DNA of 64,000 nucleotides from Limanda limanda (lineage: Eukaryota > Chordata > Actinopteri > Pleuronectiformes > Pleuronectidae). Positions 56,726-64,000 of the stretch are shown here, piece after piece. The stretch lies in the NCBI RefSeq assembly GCF_963576545.1, contig NC_083639.1, positions 22,352,118 to 22,416,117 on the forward strand, read 5' to 3'. The notes below the pieces were generated by a model that did no database searches, was not told the origin of the DNA, and was given only the letters and a program-made list of their open reading frames with translations. The stretch's first letter is position 1. Every line of letters starts with the position of its first letter. The translations under genes were made by a program, and so were the position numbers.

Positions 56726-57019
56726 TTACACTTCTCTTTTTGAGAGGGCGGCCTCCAGAGCCTCATCTCTATGGCAGCCCCCATCTACATTTAGTGCATT
56801 TAAGTGAGGATTAGTATTGCACGTCTTGGAGTCATTGCTAAAGGCACTTTCGACGATGAGAGCCCTGCAATCCTCTTTATCTCCGTTCAGCTGCTCCTGC
56901 TCTTTGTCTGTACCGTTCTCCGTGGCAGGGGAGGATGCCTTCTCCTCCGGCTTGGGATCCTTCTTCTCCTTCACTGCATCGTGTCCGGATGTATGAGGCG
57001 GCTTATAAGCAGACTTACT
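56726..57019 (-). CDS. fam120a: fam120a terminal coding exon
   Basis: 97 residues plus TAA. Begins SKSAYKPPHTSGHDAVKEKK, has an acidic Lys/Glu-rich centre, then SAFSNDSKTCNTNPHLNALN and ends ALEAALSKREV. Human ends NNDSKTCNTNPHLNALSTDS... with AALEAAVLNKEE. Acceptor taccag. Confidence 0.95.
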   Translation of the reverse strand, partial: SKSAYKPPHTSGHDAVKEKKDPKPEEKASSPATENGTDKEQEQLNGDKEDCRALIVESAFSNDSKTCNTNPHLNALNVDGGCHRDEALEAALSKREV

Positions 57020-60000
57020 CTGGTACAGATGTCAGACAATAAAGGAGGTTAGAAAATGATGCAGTTACACAGCAGCAGTGACTGTGAAAGATCATGTTAG
57101 ACCCGGCACAAAAAAAAACACAGACGTGGGCTGACAGTTCTGGTTGAACAGAACGACTGGAGAATAAGAAGTAGAAGTCAATTAAGGATAAAATAAAAAG
57201 GGGGTTTAAACAGCACAAAGACCTGCAGAGAGGCTCTTTAGTTCCCGCACATCACATGCTGAAAGCCCACACAATGGTTGTGTACTTTGTTGTTGCACTG
57301 TAATTAAAATGTGAAAAGCGAAACTGTGTTTTGATCTTTGTGAATCACATATGGTGAAGCTTAACAACGGGCAGGATTATCCTTCATTATTGAAAAAAAG
57401 ATAGTAGAGGCTGTTCTTCCAGGTTTTTCAGTAATTTTTATTTGACCTGCCGTATGGTGCACCGTTCCCAATCATCAAAGCTGCCTTCAGACATGCACTG
57501 AACTCCAGATATTCTCCTGAAATGATCTGGAGGGACTGTATGTGAGAGTGTAAATGTGCAAGTCAGAGGCTCTCCAGAGTTTTTCCTGCCACTGCCCAGG
57601 TAAAAACTCCAAATATTCAGAATGAGCCCATGTGAGAAAGCAGCAGATTCCTCTGAGGAAAGTGGGTGTGAAGATGATGTTTCTGGACGGACACAAAATA
57701 GAAAAATAATAAGGATGAATCAGGATGAGAAGATTAAAAGAGGTGTCATGCCAACTTGGACAGATGAGGTTAAAGAGTTTTTGGTGATTAGGGCTGATGC
57801 TGGTGTAGATGTAGTAGTGTAAACAAAACACATGATCTCAGCAGTTTAATTTAGACATTACATTGTGACTCTGCATCACCTGCATTCGAACACTGAGATT
57901 TCTGTGTTATGGATGTTATGCGTCTGAGCGGAGAATCTCCTGCTGCATTTGGTCCAAACACTTTAACTCCAGACTACTGGTGGGACTACTATGAAATCTG
58001 AATTAAACATTCACCGTTTCAGAAGATTTCCTCCACAAAGCCAAAACTCAGATACCCACGAACTTGCATTGGATATTCATTGTCGGTAGAGCTTAAAGTA
58101 TTATTTTATTTATTAATTTTGACCCACATTAAAAAGAACATCAAAATATCCCAAAATTATATTTCTTTTGTGGACACTTCCATGAGCTTTTCAAACAAAC
58201 ACTGAGGCGTAAATACACCACTTACAGCAGCACTTGACTAACATGTTACAAATGTCTTGTATTGTTTTTAGAAGCCACTTTCCCACATGGAATCTGAATT
58301 ATTTCTGTTGTACAGAGAGAAGAGCTGCAATGCTTGAGTAACATTAGATCCCTGTTGCATAAGAGGGAAAAGTGCTCCTGCTAAATACCAGGGGTTGAGC
58401 ATATGACATGTTCTCAGGTCACTACATCTACATTTATTTTTGCTATTGACTCCTTGAAGAATCCTATGAAGAACCATAGTGAGAGAATGAGATGCTTGAT
58501 TCCTTTCTCATGGTGAATCCCCCCATACAGTGGATCAGTTTTAGTTGGGACTTCCATGCTGTATATTCAGCATTTCACCAGACATTGACATTTATTTCAA
58601 CTAGGAGGTTTTATTTTTTCCCCCTGTTAGTTTGTTTGCTGGTTGGTTACAAAACTACAAAAGGGATTTCCATGAAACTTGGTGGAAAGATGGGACATTG
58701 GCAGAGAAAGAACCGATTCAATTCAGGCTGATCCAGACAAAGGAGCAGATGTAGGACTTTTATTCACTTACTTTAAAATTTCAGAAAAGGACATTTTACA
58801 TTTTTAACAATTTCAAACAGAAAGAATATATACAAAAGAGTAATTGGTATATTTAAAGGAATGATATCATTGAATGTGTCCAATTAGGTGCAGCTTGATT
58901 GAATTTAAGGGCCTTGGCAGAGGTATGAGCTATACTGAATACCATTCTTGTTCATCCATGCAGTTATGAATATCAATTTCACACGTTAAAATATATATTT
59001 TCAGTCACGTACTTTGACCCTGTTAGTTTTAATGTCAAGGTAACGACAGTTGCTCTGACTTCGATATCAAAGGAGGTCTTGCAAGTTCAATATGAGTAAT
59101 AGGCAACACAATCCAAAGAGCTCTTTAGTCATTTTACTATAAAATTAAGTGTCACTTTGAGCTTCCTTTATGAGCTGCAGTGGAAGGACTGTGAAAAAGT
59201 GGCGACACACACAGAAGACACAGACGAAGATGTCAAGAGAGTTTGTGGTGGTAAGAGATGACGACGGTGTTGGGGCGCTATAAAAAACAGATTCACGTTA
59301 TCGCAGCAGCAGAGTGAATGGTCACTTCCTGCCTCTGTTTGCTGCACCCGGCGGCTCCAACTCTCGCCTGAATAACACTGAGGATTTGTTGCTGCTGTGA
59401 ATGCGTCTGTGCAGAAAACCTCCTGCTGTGGTTTGCATGTGTGAAAAGGAGACTCTGGGTAAACTCCGTAGCAAATTCTCCGGATTTTACCCGGAGTTCA
59501 TGTCTGAAAACTGCTCTGCTGTGTTCACACATAAGCCCATTCAGTGATTCTTTGGAGTTTATACTAGGGGGCCAGCCAGAGAAATTCAGGAGAGAGTCCA
59601 GAGCATAGACATATATAAAGACTAGATGTCTCTTCTGCGTTGCCGGCCAACGGAGCCGGACGTCACCACATGGCGGCCATCTTGCTAGGGGGCAGCTCGC
59701 TCACCCATAACATTGTGTTGGTAGTGGTAAATAACCATAACTTACTCAATTTTCAACCGATTTTGAAACGGTTTGGTTTGTTATAAACATCAGAGATGTA
59801 GTTATGACACTGCATAAATTATTAATTTTTTTTAGAAAATAACATAATTATTCATAAGTATGCAGTGTCATATCTACATCTCTGATGTTTATAACAAACC
59901 AGACTGTTTAAAAATTGAGCAAGTTATGGTTATTTACCACTACCGACACAATGTTATGGGTGAGCGAGCTGCCCCCTAGCAAGATGGCCGCCATGTGGTG

Positions 60001-60153
60001 ACGTCCGGCTCCGTCGAACGAGACATCTAGTCTTTATATATGTCTATGGTCCAGAGGCTCTCACTCCGACATTTGTGTTCTCACATACAGCCCCACCAGA
60101 GAATGTCCAGAGATTATCCGGAGGTCAGTGCATGTCTGAAAACAGCTGTACTC

Positions 60154-60213
<60 letters not shown>

Positions 60214-62008
60214 AATGATACATCACTGACTTACCAGGTACGCTCCATGACTCTGTAAGGCTTGAGTGTGGTACCTGCCTCCTCGACCAAATGCCCTTAT
60301 GACAGGTGTGGAAATCACACCTCGCAGGCGACTACAAAAGACAGATGAAAGAATCGACGTAGTTTACAATTAATGAAAATTTGTAAAAATACATGAGGCA
60401 TCTTAACTTCCTTCCGCTCTTACCCTCTGTTTGCTCCCCCAACAGACACCACCTGAATAGGGAAGCCTCCTCTTCCTCTGCCACGTCGACTTCCGGCCCA
60501 CTGACCCACAACAGTACCAGCGATCTCCAGCTTCCCACCCTGAGATGAGATTCCTTGAAGGCCTGATTAGAAAAGGAAAATCAAGTTACTGAATAGCAGA
60601 CAGATGCAAACATTTAAAAACAAATATTTCCTTGTGAAAAAGCAGTGTCATCATACACATAGAAGACACAAACAAAGATGTCAAGAGTTTGTGCTGATAA
60701 GAGCAGACGATGGTGTCTGGGTGTTGTAAACAAAATCACATCATCTCTGCAGCAGAGTTAAATCTTGCTTCCTGCCTCTGTCTGCTGCACCCGGCTGCTC
60801 CTCCTGCCTGAATACTGCGGAGGATTTGTTGCTGTTGTGAACGTGTCTGTGCAGAGAACCTCCTGCTGTGTTGTGCATCTGTGAAAGGCAGACTCGGAGG
60901 TCATGCCTGAAAATGGCTAGTGACAAGCAAAGTTGGGTTTAAGGGGGAATATTCTATGATTTACTTTAAATCTTAATTTACTGAAAATTACTGATACATG
61001 AAATAACTTCAGGATCAACACTAGGGATGGGGGGAAAAATCGATTCAGTTACAAATCGCGATTCTTGTGAATGACGATTTTAAATCGATATGCTGCCTCC
61101 CAAATCGATTTTTATATTTTGATATTTTTTTTAAATTTTTTTAAAAACATATTTATTGGTTTTTACTGGGGGGGATATATTGGGAGAGCAACATCACCCC
61201 AGAGCATGTTGACCAGCTCTTGTTTTTGCACAAGAATCTAAACATACCCAAGCACTAGCTTTGCATCGGCTACATGCAAACACAATAGCCTACTTTTTGT
61301 TTATTTCAAAGTTTATATTTTAAGTAAACTTTTATTCATTCAATTTAATTTACCTTTTATTTATTGTTTAAAAGTAGCCTAAGTGGCATACATTTCTTAA
61401 TCTGTCAGTTTGTGTGCAGTTGACTGGGGCTATAATAGTAGGGCACATTCTTATTTATTTTCTCTATTGGCTGCCAGGCAGTCATTAAGTTAATGTTAAT
61501 ATTTGAAATAAAACTTGTAAAGCTCTAAGTGAATTTGACTGTGTTGTATTTGAAGGTATGATTCAACTGTTTTCCATGGTCCAGTATTTAAAAAAAAAAA
61601 TAACCAAAAGAAATCCCAGGAAATCGTAATATCGAATCGCAATACTTACAGAATCGCAATACCCACAGAATCGCAATACATATCATATCGCCACCTAAGT
61701 ATCGTGATAGTATCGTATCGGGAGGTCCCTGCCGATTTCCGTCCCTAATCAACACTCTTAGGACCGAATCCAAACTCCATGGCATCTTACTGTTTGTGGC
61801 TGTACTCACCAGGCATCCCCCTACCTCTTCCCTGAGGAGGCATCACAGTGGGTGGGGGGTAGAAGGAACCGCTGTGGGCGTAGAAAGGCATCCCGTGAGG
61901 ATTTGGAGGCGGCGGCGGGGGGAAGACGGGAGGGTGAGGAGGACGAGTGAAGCTGAGACCTTCCAAGATACTCTGACGCATCCTCTCCACCTTGGAAACC
62001 AGCTCAGA
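56726..62008 (-). CDS. fam120a: fam120a, 3' part of the gene: four C-terminal coding exons
   Basis: Seen: exons 62008-61810, 60562-60424, 60331-60235 and 57019-56726 join in frame with GT/AG borders and end in TAA. The joined product reads VERMRQSILEGLSF, a Pro-rich stretch, GRGRGMPG, SQGGKLEIAGTVVGQWAGSR, RGRGRGGFPIQVVSVGG, RGVISTPVIRAFGRGGRY, and a C-terminus with NDSKTCNTNPHLNAL. These blocks match human FAM120A (C9orf10/Ossa), a cytoplasmic RNA-binding scaffold for Src-family kinases and PI3K. The N-terminal XPG-like domain lies outside the window to the right. Relative to human, about 45 residues between GRGRG and SQGGK are absent. The related FAM120C is less likely because the C-terminal peptide and the phf2 linkage fit FAM120A. 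Confidence 0.93.
59180..60150 (+). repeat. Dispersed repeat family F, host of the fold-back MITE
   Basis: Shares CACTTCCTGCCTCTGTTTGC, GAGGATTTGTTGCTG and AACCTCCTGCTGTG with the copy at 60650-60925, and its right part with 27535-27800 and 22973-23095. The MITE at 59604-60048 splits it. Confidence 0.75.
59604..60048. mobile_element. Fold-back MITE, 445 bp, long inverted arms
   Basis: Arms of about 200 bp (59604-59810 and 59860-60048) start CATAGACATATATAAAGACT and are inverted copies of each other. An exact 8-bp duplication GTCCAGAG flanks the element (59596-59603, 60049-60056). The length of the duplication suggests hAT-like mobilisation. Both arms carry CAAGATGGCSGCC and GTGACGTCCGGC-like sequence. 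Confidence 0.92.
60155..60210. repeat. (GT)n microsatellite
   Basis: About 28 GT units, only 25 bp from the fam120a exon ending at 60235, on its donor side. Confidence 0.97.
60235..60331 (-). CDS. fam120a: fam120a exon: RGVISTPVIRAFGRGGRY block
   Basis: Encodes RLRGVISTPVIRAFGRGGRY then HTQALQSHGAYL. The first half is near-identical to human. The second half differs from human YGRGYKNQAAIQG, so an additional or alternative exon may exist in other transcripts. Acceptor ttgtag, donor GTAAGT. Confidence 0.92.
60424..60562 (-). CDS. fam120a: fam120a exon: RG-rich RNA-binding segment
   Basis: Encodes GLQGISSQGGKLEIAGTVVG, QWAGSRRGRGRGGFPIQVVS and VGGANRG. Strongly conserved with human. Arg/Gly repeats are typical RNA-binding sequence. 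Acceptor aatcag, donor GTAAGA. Confidence 0.95.
60650..60925 (+). repeat. Dispersed repeat family F (second fam120a copy)
   Basis: AGATGTCAAGAGTTTGTGCT, CTTCCTGCCTCTGTCTGCTG and GGAGGATTTGTTGCTGT align with 59215-59440. Confidence 0.75.
61022..61747 (+). mobile_element. Non-autonomous hAT element with transposase tail (copy E), intact
   Basis: 726 bp with termini TAGGGATGG / CCGTCCCTA and an exact 8-bp duplication ATCAACAC (61014-61021, 61748-61755). At 61190-61258 the plus frame reads NITPEHVDQLLFLHKNLNIP and then stops. It lies in a fam120a intron, and an inverted relative is at 43371-44098. Confidence 0.93.
61810..62008 (-). CDS. fam120a: fam120a exon: coiled segment and Pro-rich linker
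   Basis: Reads SELVSKVERMRQSILEGLSF, then PPHPPVFPPPPPPNP, and ends GRGRGMPG. Human has AAKVEKMRQSVLEGLSFSRQ at this place. Acceptor cttcag, donor GTGAGT, split Gly codon. Confidence 0.93.
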
Positions 62009-62221
62009 CTGAAGAAAGAAGAAAACGAATCACAACCACCGCAAAACAACCTGCCTCCCGTTCAACCAACTGTTACATCATCACCTGTATCCTTTAAAAA
62101 AAAACAACTAAATACTGAGAATAAGAACAAATGGGTGCAGTCTTTCATTCGAAGAGGACCTGTAGAGGCTTGAATTTATTAGGTGTGTTCCTGAGTCTCG
62201 AGGATTGTCAGCTTCGTCTTA

Positions 62222-62568
62222 AAGGTTCAATGTGTAAAATGTTGTGACATCTAGTGGTGAAGCTGCATGCTGCAGCGGAATCCCCCCCCCCCCCTCACCC
62301 TCCCCTTCCATACATGAAAGAGAACCTGTGAAAACCATTTAGTTACAATAAAAACTCAAACAGTGTTTGGTTTGTCCACTTTGGACTACTGTAAGAAACA
62401 CGGGGGGTTTCCATAGAGAGGACCGCTCTTGTGCATATATAAAGTTTCTCAATAAAAAGGGTGTAGTCTAGGTTAAAGAAAACAAAAATGTGTACAATTT
62501 AGATGATTAGACACTAGTGAAAACAACAGCTCCCTTTCACCTAAATCTTACACACTGGACCTTTAACC
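62222..62568. mobile_element. MITE-like repeat (AAAGGTTCAATGTGTA termini)
   Basis: Termini AAAGGTTCAATGTGTAAAAT and CTTACACACTGGACCTTTAA form inverted repeats. Opposite-strand relative of the element at 7608-7980. A poly-C run is at 62283-62295. Confidence 0.7.
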
Positions 62569-63143
62569 CCTTGTAGACGAATGTCGCGAATTTGCCTCAA
62601 ACCCCATTCCGGTCTTTTTATCCCACTAATGCCAAATTTCAAGCAAAAGCAGCATCAGTATAATAATCTACATACCAGAGACTGGATAATCTGTTAAATT
62701 ACGGTTATGCCCCATTATGCCTAATGTCGCTAATGTCGCCTCATACCTAAATTTTATATCTATTGTATATGCTATATTGAAATCAACAATCTCCACTTAA
62801 TTTAGCATCTGTTTGACAGCCAAAAACACAAATAATATTTTTTTGATATATTGGAAATTAATTCAGGCAATAAGGGGATAAAGTTGGGGCTTCTAACGAA
62901 TGTTTCAACTCCTAGGGGGTGGTGGTGTCATCTGTATATGAATTGCTTCATCACTCCATGGTATTTGTTAACTATACAGTATACATAGTTTGTTTTTAGA
63001 AACACTCATTATCATTGTTTTCGTCATTACACTCAAACCCTGCATATGTAGTGTCAGTTCAGCTGCTCCACACCACGCTCCTTTACTGCACTTAAAAAGT
63101 CACATTCTAGTCTGATGGGATCTTAATCTTGCCAACCCCACAG

Positions 63144-63360
63144 TCAGAGAAAGTCCAAGTTGGCGTCTTGGTTGTTGCTCAGCAGTGACGTGCTCGTGTC
63201 GGTCTTGCTAGACGACAGCAGAGCGGAGGTCGTCAGGAGCATCTGCCTCGTGCTGCCCGGCGGCGTGCTGCCATCACCTCTACTTTCATCACAGTTCAGT
63301 GGGTCGCTCTTGTTTAATGCTACACTCGTTTTGAGAGGTCTACAGTGTTGATGCATCATC
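63144..63360 (-). other. Unassigned coding-like block right of the fam120a exons
   Basis: A minus-strand open frame that ends in TGA. The 63150-63290 part is GC- and CpG-rich against AT-rich surroundings and translates as DGSTPPGSTRQMLLTTSALL then SSSKTDTSTSLLSNNQDAN. A possible acceptor (CACTGTAG) lies at about 63343 with a weak pyrimidine tract. I do not recognise the product. It could be an alternative terminal exon of fam120a, a fragment of another gene, or chance. Confidence 0.25.
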
Positions 63361-64000
63361 AACTTTAATACAGAGCACAAGTACATTCACTTAAATATTT
63401 GACGTAGTGCAGCTTTAAGCACATGTTTTCACCCATTCGGAAAAAGAAAAGCCAGCACAGTTGTCTGTGGTCTTTTATTTCTGAATAGCACTTGTGCTTA
63501 CTTGCTTTGATGTAATTCACTTTTCTAATATTGATTCAAATCATAAAAATTCTTCCCAGTTAAGTGAGTGCAGTTATCAGCCTCTCACATCTGAAGCTAT
63601 GACATCATAGCTTCAGACTCTGATCAATATCAGAGCGTTATTTAACAGACTGCTACATTAGCTCAAGCTGCGGCGCTTCCATTGAAGTTGGTGGACAAGA
63701 ACACGTTCCAGCATTTTTTTGATCAGCTTGTCACTGATCCACTATTTTACTGAACTGCAGCATCTTAACTGACTGAACGTTAACCACAACTACAGAGTTC
63801 TCCACCGCTCTGAGAAAGGAAACTGTGTTTGCTTTAGTACAAGACAATTTAATTGTTCTAACTTCTTAAGTTCAAATATCTAGACAGCATAATTTGTGGT
63901 CATTCGTTTCATACCCCAGGCCATAAGACTTTTAAACTCCTCTGAACTGCAATAACTCCACCAAACCAGCACCCTGGAATACTTATAACATATTTGCACC

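Larger units (their letters stand above)
57020..60234 (-). other. fam120a: fam120a intron before the last coding exon
   Basis: Contains repeat family F pieces (57.5-57.96 and 59.18-60.15 kb), a LINE-tail-like repeat (58.6-58.94 kb), the fold-back MITE at 59604-60048 and a (GT)n microsatellite. No exon recognised, though an alternative one is possible. Confidence 0.75.
62009..64000 (-). other. fam120a intron or flank at the right edge
   Basis: Contains the MITE-like copy at 62222-62568, AT-rich sequence and the unassigned coding-like block at 63144-63360. The expected preceding fam120a exon (ending near the LIDLCDGQ motif in human) was not found in the window. Confidence 0.6.

Overview
The window is vertebrate genomic DNA, almost certainly from a ray-finned (teleost) fish. 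The evidence is long introns with GT/AG splice sites, dense CA, CT and ATA microsatellites, many DNA-transposon and SINE copies of teleost type, one CpG-island promoter, and two genes that are neighbours on human chromosome 9q22 (FAM120A then PHF2, head to tail). No bacterial, phage or CRISPR-like content was seen.

Layout, read on the minus strand from right to left. (1) 56.7-62.0 kb: the last four recognisable coding exons of fam120a (constitutive coactivator of PPAR-gamma-like protein 1). Its earlier exons lie beyond the right edge. A short coding-like block at 63.1-63.4 kb is unassigned. (2) 52.2-55.4 kb: the intergenic space, with a tandem array of about 345-bp units broken by a hAT transposon fragment. 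(3) 21.8-52.2 kb: the complete phf2 gene (KDM7C; PHD finger plus JmjC protein). I resolved 22 coding exons, 3258 nt, which join in frame to a 1085-residue protein, close to the human length of about 1096. Intron 1 (14.6 kb) is filled with repeats. (4) 0-20.7 kb: the region 3' of phf2, with no convincing gene. It mixes transposon remnants with unique, high-complexity blocks that may be conserved non-coding elements. In mammals this side faces BARX1.

Phf2 reads H3K4 methylation with its N-terminal PHD finger and carries a JmjC fold. Fam120a is a cytoplasmic RNA-binding scaffold. They are adjacent but not known to work together.

The most interesting observation is in phf2: the JmjC metal-binding positions read His249, Glu251 and Asn321, where human PHF2 has His249, Asp251 and Tyr321. 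The third ligand is therefore lost in a way that differs from the mammalian protein. Other points of interest are hAT-type elements with exact 8-bp target duplications, two of which (43.4 and 61.0 kb) are in inverted orientation around phf2 exon 1 and the fam120a 3' end; a fold-back MITE in a fam120a intron carrying YY1- and CRE-like motifs in both arms; a tandem duplication in phf2 intron 1 with a repeat inserted in one copy only; and a 22-bp GC-rich minisatellite inside the phf2 CpG island.
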